From: Bacteroidota bacterium
Lineage (GTDB): Bacteria > Bacteroidota > Bacteroidia > JACPRZ01
Direction: 5' to 3'
DNA length: 64,000 nucleotides
Assembly: GCA_016193485.1 (NCBI GenBank)
Contig: JACPRZ010000064.1
Location: 81,173-145,172, forward strand
The notes beneath the pieces were generated by a model that was not told where the DNA came from, made no database searches, and saw nothing but the letters and a program-made list of their open reading frames with translations. Position numbers and translations under genes: made by a program. Shown here piece after piece: positions 8,552 through 18,036 of the stretch (its first letter is position 1; every line of letters begins with the position of its first letter).

Positions 8552-9250
8552 ATGGCAGTTGCTAAAATCCTTATCATAGAGGATGAACCCAAAGTAGCCC
8601 GTTTTATCAAAAAAGGGCTTGAGGACAATGAATTTGAAGCCGATATCGCTTTTGACGGACGCATCGGGCTTAATATGGCATCTTCCGGTTCCTACCATGC
8701 AATTATTCTCGATATTAACTTGCCGCAGGTAAACGGTTATGAAGTGTGTCGTGAGATCAGGTCGTACAACTCAAATATTCCCGTTCTCATGCTTACCGCA
8801 ATGGGAACCACAAAAGATAAGTTACAGGGTTTTGATGCAGGAACAGATGATTACCTTGTAAAACCGTTTGAATTCAGGGAATTGCTTGCCCGCATCCGGG
8901 TCCTCCTGAAAAGATCACAGAGCGGATTGAATCCGGAAAATTCCGGGAATGTATTGCGCATTGCCGACCTCGTTATGGACCTATCCGCAAAATCCGTAAC
9001 AAGGGATGGGAAAAAAATTAATCTGACCGCAAAAGAATTCTCTTTGCTCGAATTTTTTCTAAAGAACAGAGGCCGGGTTCTTTCCCGCTCCGAAATTGCC
9101 GAAAATGTCTGGGACATCTCCTTTGATACCGGTACGAATATTATTGATGTTTATATTAATTTTCTCAGGAATAAAATTGATAAAAATTTTTTCCCGAAAC
9201 TGATCCATACCCTGATCGGAATGAGATATGTGCTGAAGGAAGAAGATTAA
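8552..9250 (+). CDS. OmpR/PhoB-family response regulator
   Basis: This 232-residue DNA-binding regulator has an N-terminal receiver domain with acidic pocket Glu10-Asp11, phosphoacceptor Asp54 in ILDINLP, Thr82 and Lys104 (VKPFE). A C-terminal winged helix follows (about 130-230: NLTAKEFSLLEFFLKNRGRVLSR and IIDVYINFLRNKID). The histidine kinase starts 4 nt after it. The arrangement, divergent from an efflux adaptor, matches CusRS-like systems that sense metals or envelope stress and control efflux; the signal here is unknown. Confidence 0.92.
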   Translation: MAVAKILIIEDEPKVARFIKKGLEDNEFEADIAFDGRIGLNMASSGSYHAIILDINLPQVNGYEVCREIRSYNSNIPVLMLTAMGTTKDKLQGFDAGTDDYLVKPFEFRELLARIRVLLKRSQSGLNPENSGNVLRIADLVMDLSAKSVTRDGKKINLTAKEFSLLEFFLKNRGRVLSRSEIAENVWDISFDTGTNIIDVYINFLRNKIDKNFFPKLIHTLIGMRYVLKEED

Positions 9251-9254
9251 CATC

Positions 9255-10637
9255 ATGAAAATACGCACACGGCTTTCCTTTCAGTTTACAGTGATTGTCG
9301 GCACAATACTCTGTTTATTTACGGTCGCCATTTATTATTTCTCCGCTGATTTCCGCAAAAAGGATTATTTTGAACGGCTTAAAGAACGCGCCCTGACTAC
9401 GGGCCGCTTTCTTCTTAAAGTCAAGGAAATTGATTCGAAATTGCTGCGCATCATTGACCGCACTACCGCCCAGGCGCTGGTAGAAGAAAAAATTTTTGTG
9501 TTTGACCACACTAATCGCCTTATCTATTCAAATGTGGATGATTTACCGGAAAATATCAATGAGGCACTTTTGCGGACAATCAGGGATAAAAGGGAATACA
9601 GGTATTCTGATGGCGAGCGTGAGACAATCGGACTTATCTATAAATTTCACGGAAATAAATTTGTCATTATCGCATCGGCATGGGATAAATACGGTCTCGG
9701 AAAACTCCGCAATCTTAAAATTGTTCTTACTGCCGGCCTTATACTTTGCATAGCCGCCACACTTTTTGCCGGATGGTTCTATTCAAACCAGGCGCTCAGG
9801 CCTATTTCCAATGTCATCAAAAAAGTTGACGAAATAACCGAGAATAAACTCAACCTCAGGGTTGATGAAGGCAACCGTAAAGATGAGATAGCCCTACTGG
9901 CAATCACTTTTAACAATATGCTCGACCGCCTTGAAAATGCATTTTTTATCCAGAAAAGTTTCGTCTCCAATGCTTCGCATGAAATGAGAACTCCCCTTAC
10001 TTCAATAGCCGGACAGATTGAAGTCGCCCTTCTGAAAGAAAGGGATAAAACGGAATATGAGGAAATACTGAGATCCGCCCTTGAAGACATTCAATCGCTG
10101 AACAAACTTACCAACGGACTGCTCGATCTTACCGTGGCGAGTTCCGACATTTCGGTATTGCACCTTGATAATGTGCGTATGGATGAAGTACTTTTCCAGG
10201 CGCGCTCCGAACTGCTGAAGAGATACAACTCTTATACAATCCATATTTCCCTTCTTGACCTGCCCGATGACGAAGAAAAAATCACAGCGTTCGGAAATGA
10301 ACGGCTACTCGGCATTGCGTTTATGAATTTAATGGATAATGCATGTAAATACTCGCAGGATTGCAGGGGGATTGTAGAATTCAGTTCTTCAGATGGCAAA
10401 ATCCGGATAACTGTTTCCGACAAAGGCACCGGGATATCGCAAAATGATTTGCGGAATATTTTCCAGCCCTTTTTCCGTTCTGCAGAGGCGCGCAATAAAC
10501 CTGGGCACGGACTTGGATTATCATTAGCCGAAAGGATCATTCATCTTCATAAAGGAACCATAACGGTTCAGTCGCAGATAAACTCGGGTACATCATTCAC
10601 TGTCATACTACCTTCAATCTCCTCTCCTTTTAATTGA
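9255..10637 (+). CDS. Sensor histidine kinase with HAMP domain
   Basis: This 460-residue membrane kinase is the partner of the regulator 4 nt upstream. Transmembrane segments lie at about 11-30 and 156-176, flanking a periplasmic sensor domain of about 125 residues. A HAMP linker follows (about 177-230), then the DHp helix with phospho-His242 in NASHEMRTPLTS and a HATPase domain with N-box MDNACKYS and G-boxes DKGTGIS and GHGLGLSLAERI. All catalytic motifs are present. It ends at 10637, followed by a 110-bp gap before the membrane-protein cluster. Confidence 0.92.
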   Translation: MKIRTRLSFQFTVIVGTILCLFTVAIYYFSADFRKKDYFERLKERALTTGRFLLKVKEIDSKLLRIIDRTTAQALVEEKIFVFDHTNRLIYSNVDDLPENINEALLRTIRDKREYRYSDGERETIGLIYKFHGNKFVIIASAWDKYGLGKLRNLKIVLTAGLILCIAATLFAGWFYSNQALRPISNVIKKVDEITENKLNLRVDEGNRKDEIALLAITFNNMLDRLENAFFIQKSFVSNASHEMRTPLTSIAGQIEVALLKERDKTEYEEILRSALEDIQSLNKLTNGLLDLTVASSDISVLHLDNVRMDEVLFQARSELLKRYNSYTIHISLLDLPDDEEKITAFGNERLLGIAFMNLMDNACKYSQDCRGIVEFSSSDGKIRITVSDKGTGISQNDLRNIFQPFFRSAEARNKPGHGLGLSLAERIIHLHKGTITVQSQINSGTSFTVILPSISSPFN

Positions 10638-10747
10638 TTTTTAATTTTGTTTTAAGGCATATTTAACTTCTCCAGCCGCCATTTGCGGCATCTTGCTTTC
10701 CCCTTCTTATCGCTTAGCGGCAAGAGGTGCATATTACCCTGTTTCAC

Positions 10748-12427
10748 ATGTTTATCAGAATCGTTGTTTTTACATGCTTCGCATTATTTTTCCTTCCCCT
10801 TATTATTCTTGGAGAAAATTCATATTTCACCGTCTGGGATGTCCTTGATTCGGATTTTATTTATCCCGTGCTTTTAAAAATGTCCGGGCAATGGCTGAAT
10901 TTTTCTGCCGATGCGGTAATTCCCAACGTGTTCAACGGAATTCCGCGTTCCGCATTCAGGACCGGATTATCGCTTACGGTCACCCTTTTCCAGGTATTCC
11001 CCCCCCATGTTGCATATATTATCAATTATATTATTGTTCATTCCGTTGCATTTGCCGGAATGTACCTGCTGCTGCGCCATCACTTTCTTGCAAACACCAA
11101 GGAAATTACACTCTGTCTTTCCATAGCGCTGATCTACGCGTGTATACCTTTTTATTCAATCTACGGAATATCATTTGGAGGCCAGCCGCTTCTGCTGTTC
11201 TGCTTTCTGAATATACTCCGTAACAGGGATAAGTGGTATGACTGGCTCTGCATTTCCCTTTTCCCGTTTTATTCAAATTTTGCGTTAACCTATCCGTTTT
11301 ATTTTACGGTATTGGCCGCCTTATTCGCGGCAGACGGTTTCATGAAACGCAAACTTAACCTGCGGTTTCTGATCGCAGTTGTTCTTCTCGGTGCAATTTA
11401 CTGCCTGGCTGATTTCCAGATGCTGAAGGCGCTGTTTATTGATAAGCAGTTCATACCGCACCGCATTGAATTCAACAGGGAACTGGTGAAATCCATTACA
11501 TTCTGGGAAAGCGTAAAAAAGTGCATTAAATTACTTTTTCATTCACATTTCCATTCAGGCGCCATGTGGACCTTCCCGGTGATTATTGCTTCTGCATTTG
11601 TGTATTTCAGGAACCGCATCAACAAATCACTCTTTCATCTTCTACTGCCGGTGATACTCCTTATCCTGATCCTGTATGGTTTTTACGATCAGTTAGCCGT
11701 TGCGCTTGGTCCGATGGTTCCGCTATTGACCATGTTTCAATTCGACCGGATGTATATTATCCTGCCCTGCATCTGGATGATACTCCTGGCGGTCTCATTA
11801 AAAAAGATCAAAGAAGATTTTCCCTCCAACCAGGGAATTTACCTTACAGGACTGTTGCTGGTTGTGCAGTTATCGCTGGTCCTTGCCGAAAACAGCCAGT
11901 TTATGAACAATGTAAAACTGCTTGCCGGAAAAAAGATTCAGGAACCCGCCTATAAAGAATTTTTCGCCACCGATCTTTTTGAACAGGTTGACAGGTTTAT
12001 TGACAAACCAAAGAATGACTACCGGGTGGTTTGCATCGGCATGCATTCTTCGGTAGCCCTGATGAACGGCTTTTTCACGCTGGACGGCTACTTTGATCTC
12101 TATCCTCTGGAATACAAACATAAATTCAGGAAAATAATCTCCAAGGAACTTGATAAAAACAAATGGATAAGAAAAAACTTTGACGGATGGGGTAACCGCG
12201 TTTATATAATGCCGGCAGAACTTGAAATGAATTTCCTGTGCGGCAAAAATGATACTCTTAAAATAAGAAATCTCGAACTGGATCTTGAAACGTTAAAACA
12301 AATGGGAGGAAAATTTATTTTTTCGGCTGTGGAAATTGATATTTCCCGGATCCCGGGCCTGCGGCTGGAAGCAATGTTCTCTCATCCCGATGCGTACTGG
12401 GATATATATCTCTATGCAGTGATCTGA
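10748..12427 (+). CDS. Polytopic membrane protein, GT-C-like (DUF6044-type)
   Basis: This protein of about 559 residues has around ten hydrophobic segments in its first 390 residues and a soluble C-terminal domain of about 170. The start of the first luminal loop (TVWDVLDSDFIYPVLL) carries paired acids, as in lipid-linked-sugar GT-C glycosyltransferases. The general look recalls the DUF6044 family, but I did not confirm family membership. ATG at 10748 is chosen; a GTG at 10727 adds seven residues. A GT2 enzyme follows 14 nt later and a YfhO-type protein after that, suggesting a membrane glycosylation locus. C8 at 10999-11006 encodes Phe-Pro-Pro-His. Confidence 0.7.
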   Translation: MFIRIVVFTCFALFFLPLIILGENSYFTVWDVLDSDFIYPVLLKMSGQWLNFSADAVIPNVFNGIPRSAFRTGLSLTVTLFQVFPPHVAYIINYIIVHSVAFAGMYLLLRHHFLANTKEITLCLSIALIYACIPFYSIYGISFGGQPLLLFCFLNILRNRDKWYDWLCISLFPFYSNFALTYPFYFTVLAALFAADGFMKRKLNLRFLIAVVLLGAIYCLADFQMLKALFIDKQFIPHRIEFNRELVKSITFWESVKKCIKLLFHSHFHSGAMWTFPVIIASAFVYFRNRINKSLFHLLLPVILLILILYGFYDQLAVALGPMVPLLTMFQFDRMYIILPCIWMILLAVSLKKIKEDFPSNQGIYLTGLLLVVQLSLVLAENSQFMNNVKLLAGKKIQEPAYKEFFATDLFEQVDRFIDKPKNDYRVVCIGMHSSVALMNGFFTLDGYFDLYPLEYKHKFRKIISKELDKNKWIRKNFDGWGNRVYIMPAELEMNFLCGKNDTLKIRNLELDLETLKQMGGKFIFSAVEIDISRIPGLRLEAMFSHPDAYWDIYLYAVI

Positions 12428-12441
12428 TAATAACCATTTAT

Positions 12442-13122
12442 GTGAATACAGATATATCCATTATAGTACCCTGCAGGGATGAAGATCCTTCGCTCGGAAA
12501 AAAAATAGAGCCGGTAATTGAAACGCTTTCCCGTATGAAATATACACATGAAATGATTTTGTCGTGCGATTCAACGGATAACCGCATTAAGAACGATATT
12601 ATCAACATGAGAAAATCAAATCCCTGTATAAAGTATGTTTTTTATGCCCATAAAAAAAACAGGGAAGATTTATTACTTGGCGGGTTAAACATGGCATCAG
12701 GAAAATATATCGGTTTCCTTCATCATGATTTTTCTATGCCGGATATTTACATTATTGCCGCTATTCTTGATCTGGAGAAAGGTTTTGACGCAGTCATCGT
12801 CAGACGGCACCACTCGGTTACTGATACCCCCCTGGCCCTCATGCGTCATCTGGCTTCAGAAATGATCAATACGGCATATTCCGCATGGTTCCGGTTGCCA
12901 AGGTTTGATTATTTTTCCCCATATAAATTTTTCAGAAGGGAATGTATTTTATCTCTTGCGAACGGGGCGAAAGAGATGGCTGGACTTTCAGATGCTCACC
13001 TTGTTGCCCGGTTGTGTAAAGGACAATATAAAATGAAAGAGATAGCCGGTTTATTCCTGCCGGGTCATAAAAAGGGGTCAGGTGCCGGAAAAGCATCATC
13101 TTTATCCGACAATAACTATTAA
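12442..13122 (+). CDS. Divergent GT2-family glycosyltransferase, GTG start
   Basis: This 226-residue protein has the GT-A beginning TDISIIVPCRDE and is clearly paralogous to the enzyme at 17193-17924 (shared DAVIVRRHHS versus DAVIVKRHYS; KFFRRECILSLA versus KFFKRDVLLALA). Two key sites differ. The usual VDDCSNDGT becomes SCDSTDN, and the metal-binding DID becomes HHD in FLHHDFSMPD. It may have lost or changed catalysis. The start is GTG at 12442; the ATG two bases upstream is out of frame and meets TGA at once. It has no membrane anchor. It lies between two polytopic membrane proteins. Confidence 0.75.
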   Translation: MNTDISIIVPCRDEDPSLGKKIEPVIETLSRMKYTHEMILSCDSTDNRIKNDIINMRKSNPCIKYVFYAHKKNREDLLLGGLNMASGKYIGFLHHDFSMPDIYIIAAILDLEKGFDAVIVRRHHSVTDTPLALMRHLASEMINTAYSAWFRLPRFDYFSPYKFFRRECILSLANGAKEMAGLSDAHLVARLCKGQYKMKEIAGLFLPGHKKGSGAGKASSLSDNNY

Positions 13123-13143
13123 CCCTAATAGATTTTATATTTT

Positions 13144-15765
13144 ATGACAGTCAGAATAAAAAATATTTTTCCTCATCTGATCGCCCTCTCTGTTTTTATT
13201 ATTCTTACGGCAGTTCAATATTACCCGGTTTTACAGGGAAAGGTAATCCGGCAGAACGATGTATTGAATTACCGCGGCACCGCAAAAGAATCGGAAGATT
13301 ATTTCGTGAGAACCGGGAAATGGCCCCTGTGGACCAATTCCATGTTCTGCGGCATGCCGGCATACCAGGTTGCAGCACGGTACCCCTCCAACCTGCTGCA
13401 GTATATATACAGAACCCTTACCCGCGGTTTTGGCGTTGGAAACTTTACCCTGATTGCGCTGATCGGTTTTTATGTTCTGTTGCTATCTTTTAATGTTCAC
13501 TGGCTGCTGAGCATGGGGGGGGCGATTGCATACGCTTTTTCGGCATACTTTTTTATTATTATCCAGGTAGGGCATAATTCCAAAACGATGGCACTTGCTT
13601 TGCTGCCTATGGTAGTTGCTGGCGTAATACATTTATACAACAACCGCTATCTTACAGGCGCCATCCTTACCGGAATATTCATGGGACTTCTTTTCATTGC
13701 AAACCACATACAGATGACCTATTACATGTTTATGTGCCTTGGGATATTTATTTCGATAAAATTCATTTTATCGTTGAAGGAAAACCGTATCCTGAAATTT
13801 TTCAAATCATCTTATCTTTTTTTATTCATGATAATCCTTGCATTGTTGAGCAGTATTACGCTTTTATGGATGACCTATGAATACGGTAAACATTCTACCC
13901 GCGGGGAATCGGAACTTACGCTCAAAAATAATGTCAAAACAACCGGCCTGGATAAGGACTACGCCTTACGGTGGAGTTACGGCATCAGTGAAACCTTAAA
14001 TCTTCTGATACCTGATTTTTCGGGAGGCAAATCGGAATATGATATCGGAACAAAAACGGGACTGTACAAATACTTTTATAATGCAAACCGCAATACGGCC
14101 AGGCAACTGGTAAAAAAAACGCCAACCTACTGGGGCACACAACCCTTTACGGATGGTCCGTTTTATCTTGGCTCCATAACCTGTTTTCTCTTTATCATGG
14201 GAATTTTCATGGTGAAAGGTCCCTTTAAATGGTGGCTGGCGGGTTCGGCTTTGCTCGCCATTCTTCTCTCATGGGGAAAAAATTTTTCATTCCTTTCCGA
14301 TCTTTTTTTTGATTATGTGCCATTCTATAATAAATTCAGGGCGGTCTCTTCCATTCTTGTTATCGCCATGTTTGCGGTACCGCTGCTGGCATTTCTTTGC
14401 CTTTCGGAATTTTTCGCTGTCACCAGGAGTCCCGGTAAAGGTGCGGTAACAAACCGGAAAAAAGAAAAAGGCGATACCGGAAAATTTGCACCGGTTAAAA
14501 AAGCATTATTATATGCCTTTCTTATCACGGGTGGTATCATACTTTTTATTCTTGTATTCGGAAAAGGGTTGTTTGATTTCACCGGTTTGCGCGATGAGGA
14601 ATACAGGTCGAAGCAATGGCCGATTGATCTTATTAAAGCGGAACGTATAAGCATGATGAGATCCGACTGCGGCAGGTCGTTGCTGTTCATCGCCCTTGCC
14701 GCAGCGGCATTATATGCGTTCCTGAAAAACCGGCTTAAAAAGGAAATCGCTCTTATAGGAATCATCGGACTGGTACTTATCGACCAGTGGTCGGCAGGAA
14801 GAAGATATCTTAATAGTGATAATTTCGTAAGGACTGGCGATAAGGAATATTCTATAAAACCTGCACATGCCGAACTGCAGATTCTGAACCAGGAAATCCT
14901 TTACAACAGCAGAATTCCTCACTTTGCGAGAACCCTTGCCCCAAACTATCTTGAGTGGAAAAAGACCGATTATCCGGGGCAGGATGTGAAGTTAAATGAA
15001 GATGATTCCGTTATGCTCCGGTTCATGGCGATGGGAAAACTTACAGATTTCAGAGTTTTGAATGTTACAACGCAGACGTTCAGCGAGTCGCGTACATCCT
15101 ACTTTTTTAAATCGCTTGGCGGATATCATGGCGCAAAACTGGAAAGATACCAGGAACTCATAGAGTACCAGATTTCAAAAAACAATAGTGCCGTCTGGAA
15201 TATGTTAAACGCGAAATATTTTATTGCGAAAGGGGCAGATAACAATCCTGTAGCCCAACTCAATCAGGGAGCGATGGGTCCCGCATGGTTTGTGATGAAT
15301 TACAGGATTGTCGCCAATGCCGATTCCGAACTTACTGCATTGAATACTTTCAACCCGGCTGTAACTGCTTTTGCCGACCAACGGTTCACCAAATACCTTG
15401 AAGAACTTTCTGTTCAATACGATCCGGAAAATACCCTTGTTCTCAATGATTATGATCTTGAACGACTACAATACACCTCACGGGCAAAAACCGAACAACT
15501 TGCCGTCTTTTCCGAAATTTACTATGATGACGGCTGGAACGCTTACCTCGATGGCAACCCTGTTCCTCACATCAGGGTAAATTACGTACTGCGCGGGTTG
15601 CGCGTTCCTGCCGGTGAACATAAAATTGAGTTCCGTTTCGAGCCGGCAAATTATTACCGTTGCGAAAAAATTTCATTTACAAGTTCATTAACTTTGCTGG
15701 TCATATGCCTTGGCGGGATTGCCGTGCATATAAACAGAACCTATGGCCGCACGTCAAATCATTGA
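13144..15765 (+). CDS. YfhO-family polytopic membrane protein
   Basis: This 873-residue protein has about twelve transmembrane segments followed by a large C-terminal extracytoplasmic domain with two further hydrophobic stretches. The N terminus (QYYPVLQGKVIRQND, then WPLWTNSMFCGMPAY) is characteristic of Bacteroidota YfhO proteins, which are GT-C-fold enzymes. In Firmicutes YfhO helps glycosylate lipoteichoic acid from a lipid-linked sugar donor. Here it probably moves a sugar onto an envelope glycan or protein, but the acceptor is unknown. The final 23 bp overlap the next methyltransferase gene, implying translational coupling. G8 at 13515-13522 encodes Met-Gly-Gly-Ala in a membrane helix. 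Confidence 0.85.
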   Translation: MTVRIKNIFPHLIALSVFIILTAVQYYPVLQGKVIRQNDVLNYRGTAKESEDYFVRTGKWPLWTNSMFCGMPAYQVAARYPSNLLQYIYRTLTRGFGVGNFTLIALIGFYVLLLSFNVHWLLSMGGAIAYAFSAYFFIIIQVGHNSKTMALALLPMVVAGVIHLYNNRYLTGAILTGIFMGLLFIANHIQMTYYMFMCLGIFISIKFILSLKENRILKFFKSSYLFLFMIILALLSSITLLWMTYEYGKHSTRGESELTLKNNVKTTGLDKDYALRWSYGISETLNLLIPDFSGGKSEYDIGTKTGLYKYFYNANRNTARQLVKKTPTYWGTQPFTDGPFYLGSITCFLFIMGIFMVKGPFKWWLAGSALLAILLSWGKNFSFLSDLFFDYVPFYNKFRAVSSILVIAMFAVPLLAFLCLSEFFAVTRSPGKGAVTNRKKEKGDTGKFAPVKKALLYAFLITGGIILFILVFGKGLFDFTGLRDEEYRSKQWPIDLIKAERISMMRSDCGRSLLFIALAAAALYAFLKNRLKKEIALIGIIGLVLIDQWSAGRRYLNSDNFVRTGDKEYSIKPAHAELQILNQEILYNSRIPHFARTLAPNYLEWKKTDYPGQDVKLNEDDSVMLRFMAMGKLTDFRVLNVTTQTFSESRTSYFFKSLGGYHGAKLERYQELIEYQISKNNSAVWNMLNAKYFIAKGADNNPVAQLNQGAMGPAWFVMNYRIVANADSELTALNTFNPAVTAFADQRFTKYLEELSVQYDPENTLVLNDYDLERLQYTSRAKTEQLAVFSEIYYDDGWNAYLDGNPVPHIRVNYVLRGLRVPAGEHKIEFRFEPANYYRCEKISFTSSLTLLVICLGGIAVHINRTYGRTSNH

Positions 15766-16576
15766 CGGTATTCCCTGCTACGCTCCGGAACTTGCATTAT
15801 CCAATTCAGGGTTTCCACCGGAAGCGCTGGATAAACTCCGCAAACTTGAAGAAAACAATTTTTGGTACCGATCGAGAAATAATGTCATTGAAACGCTGAT
15901 TAAAAGGTTTGCCGCCTCTCCCGGTAAATTCCTTGAGGTGGGATGCGGTAACGGATTTGCGCTGAAAGCGCTGTCAAAATTTCCAGGTCTGTCTCTCACC
16001 GGTTGCGAAATTTATCTCAGCGGGTTATCAAATGCAAAAAAACGGCTGCCGGGTGTCGCTTTCATCCAGTTGGACGCCCGGAATATTCCATTCAACAATG
16101 AATTTGATTTCATCGGATGTTTTGATGTGCTTGAACATATTGAAGATGATATGACCGTACTGCAGCAGATGAATAAAGCGGTAAAACCCGGAGGCAGGAT
16201 ATTTATTTCGGTGCCGCAGTATACATGGCTCTGGAGCGACATTGATGTTATTGATAACCACAAAAGGAGGTATTCCCGGAATGAACTGGTAACGAAAATC
16301 ACCAATGCCGGTTTTAGGATAGATTATTTGTCGGGCTTTACAGGCGCCATTTTTCCGCTGATGATATTATCGAGAATATTCCGGAGGAAAACAAAAATTT
16401 CTCCTGGTGAAACCGCGCTGAAAAACGCTCCTGAAATCAAATACCCGGAACTCTCGGTTCACCCTGCGCTGAACGGTTTGCTACGCGGGTTAATGCGTAT
16501 TGACGAGTGGGTAATCCGTTTCGGACTGAAATTGCCGTTTGGGGGAACTCTTCTGGCAGTCGGAACAAAGAAATAA
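15743..16576 (+). CDS. Class I SAM-dependent methyltransferase
   Basis: This 277-residue Rossmann-fold methyltransferase binds SAM through motif I FLEVGCGNGFAL. It has the motif II-like acid in GCEIYLSG, the DVLEHIEDD motif and the post-core PGGRIFISVPQ. The order matches UbiE/Methyltransf_11 proteins found in polysaccharide and lipid clusters. It overlaps the YfhO gene by 23 bp, so it is likely co-translated and acts on the same glycoconjugate pathway. Its stop is only 4 bp from the stop of the opposing gene at 16581. Confidence 0.85.
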   Translation: MAARQIIDGIPCYAPELALSNSGFPPEALDKLRKLEENNFWYRSRNNVIETLIKRFAASPGKFLEVGCGNGFALKALSKFPGLSLTGCEIYLSGLSNAKKRLPGVAFIQLDARNIPFNNEFDFIGCFDVLEHIEDDMTVLQQMNKAVKPGGRIFISVPQYTWLWSDIDVIDNHKRRYSRNELVTKITNAGFRIDYLSGFTGAIFPLMILSRIFRRKTKISPGETALKNAPEIKYPELSVHPALNGLLRGLMRIDEWVIRFGLKLPFGGTLLAVGTKK

Positions 16577-16580
16577 CCCG

Positions 16581-17171
16581 TCACTTTTCAAAAACCCCGA
16601 TCAATTCCCTCCCCCCCCTGATTTCATGTGTCTCGCTGAATTCGCTAAATTCGTTAAAAACTCCGAGAAGCGATTCCCTTGAAAAACGTTGAGTGGGATG
16701 ACCCGTTCCGGGGTTGGCCGATAAACGTGCGATCATGGCAATAAACCAGTTCCTGCTATCGGAAAGATTTACTATGGGTTCGGATACTATTACTCTCTTT
16801 CCGGCTGAAGAAATCAATTTACCTAATATTTCTTTATGACAGGGTATAAACTGATACAACCCGGCCTGCATGATAATATAATCGGCAACCGGAACAGGAT
16901 CCCTTACAAGATTATGAATATCGGCATTGACTCCTTTTTCAATGGCATGGCTTACAAATATTTCATTGATATCCAATCCGCAGTATGTTACACTTTTTTT
17001 TGCAAGATAATTCCAGTACAGATAGGCATCGCCCATGCAAACTTCGCATACATCGGAATCCAATGGAATAAGATCTGCAATGGCAGAATATCTTTCTTCA
17101 AAAAATCTCCCGTATAGAAACCTCATGGCGAGATGGTACAGGTAAGGGTGCCAATAGACAGGACTGCGCAT
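16581..17171 (-). CDS. Degenerate class I methyltransferase-like protein
   Basis: This 196-residue protein has a methyltransferase-like layout: an N-terminal helix pair, then SDVCEVCMGDAYLYWNYLA where motif I should be, then GLDINEIFVSHA, and PVADYIIMQAGLYQFIPC in place of the catalytic loop. The glycine-rich SAM motif is eroded (Glu-Val-Cys-Met-Gly-Asp for the usual ExGxGxG), so activity is doubtful. It is convergent with the intact methyltransferase and sits 21 bp after the GT2 gene on the same strand. A C8 run (16611-16618) encodes Arg-Gly-Gly near its C terminus. Confidence 0.65.
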   Translation of the reverse strand: MRSPVYWHPYLYHLAMRFLYGRFFEERYSAIADLIPLDSDVCEVCMGDAYLYWNYLAKKSVTYCGLDINEIFVSHAIEKGVNADIHNLVRDPVPVADYIIMQAGLYQFIPCHKEILGKLISSAGKRVIVSEPIVNLSDSRNWFIAMIARLSANPGTGHPTQRFSRESLLGVFNEFSEFSETHEIRGGRELIGVFEK

Positions 17172-17192
17172 GGATTTAAGGTGTTAAAAAGG

Positions 17193-17924
17193 TCAGGAAG
17201 GCCGTTCCAATAAATCCAACCGTTTTTTAAACCTGTAAAGTTCTTTAAAATATAAAAGGGTGTCTCTGAAAACGCGCACCGTGGATTTTTTATCCGGCCT
17301 GCGCATGAAAAGTCCGTCAACTTCTTTAATTTTATATCCTATGTAAAAAGCAAAAGTCATTATTTCAGTATCAAAAAACCAGTGTTTATTGCTCGTTAGG
17401 GGAGCCAGTGCAAGAAGAACATCTCGCTTGAAAAATTTGAAACCCGATTCGGTGTCCATTATGGGTATTTTAAGCAGAGAACGAACAAGAAATTTATATC
17501 CCAAACTGAGAAAATGACGGATGATAAAAGAAAGATCGGGTTGAATGGAATAATGCCGCTTTACTATAACCGCATCGGAATTTTTATCCAGTTCGGTAAG
17601 AACAGGCACCAGAAAAATACAAGACACTTCAAGGTCAATATCCAGATAACCTATGTATTTCCCTTCAGCCAGCGGAATTCCGTCAAGGAAAGCGCCTCCA
17701 CGGCCTGAATTCTTTTCATGGAACAGAAATTGAATATTGGGAAATCCCTGCGCTATTTGCCTTATTATTTCCCGTGTTCCGTCATTGCTGCAATCATCCA
17801 CAAAAATCATTTCAAAGGAATATCTGGTTTTTGATAGCAATTCAAAAATCGCCTCAAAACTTTTTTGTAAGTGTGACTCCTCATTATAGCAGGGTACGAT
17901 TATGGAAACATCTAAAGTCGCCAT
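17193..17924 (-). CDS. GT2-family (dolichol-phosphate mannosyltransferase-like) glycosyltransferase
   Basis: This 243-residue GT-A enzyme keeps all expected motifs: VSIIVPCYNEE at the nucleotide-binding start, FVDDCSNDGT, the metal-binding DID in GYLDIDLEV, and FDTEIM near the acceptor site. Enzymes of this type transfer a sugar from a nucleotide donor to a polyprenyl phosphate on the cytoplasmic face. That product is the donor substrate GT-C proteins such as YfhO need, which fits the neighbouring genes. It lacks the C-terminal membrane helices of GtrB-type members. It is the canonical paralog of the divergent protein at 12442-13122. Confidence 0.88.
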   Translation of the reverse strand: MATLDVSIIVPCYNEESHLQKSFEAIFELLSKTRYSFEMIFVDDCSNDGTREIIRQIAQGFPNIQFLFHEKNSGRGGAFLDGIPLAEGKYIGYLDIDLEVSCIFLVPVLTELDKNSDAVIVKRHYSIQPDLSFIIRHFLSLGYKFLVRSLLKIPIMDTESGFKFFKRDVLLALAPLTSNKHWFFDTEIMTFAFYIGYKIKEVDGLFMRRPDKKSTVRVFRDTLLYFKELYRFKKRLDLLERPS

Positions 17925-18036
17925 TGCCGGTCAGATTAAAACCTGATACCGAAAGCCAAAGTAGATAAATAACATTCGGGTAAGATTAAATACGCATTAA
18001 ATTCCGGGAACCGGGCGCTAATGTATCATTTGCTTT

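Noticed and set aside
10638..10747. Terminator or riboswitch before the membrane-protein cluster
   Set aside because: GCCGC-catt-GCGGC near 10675 forms only a short stem without a U-tract, and no known riboswitch core is visible.
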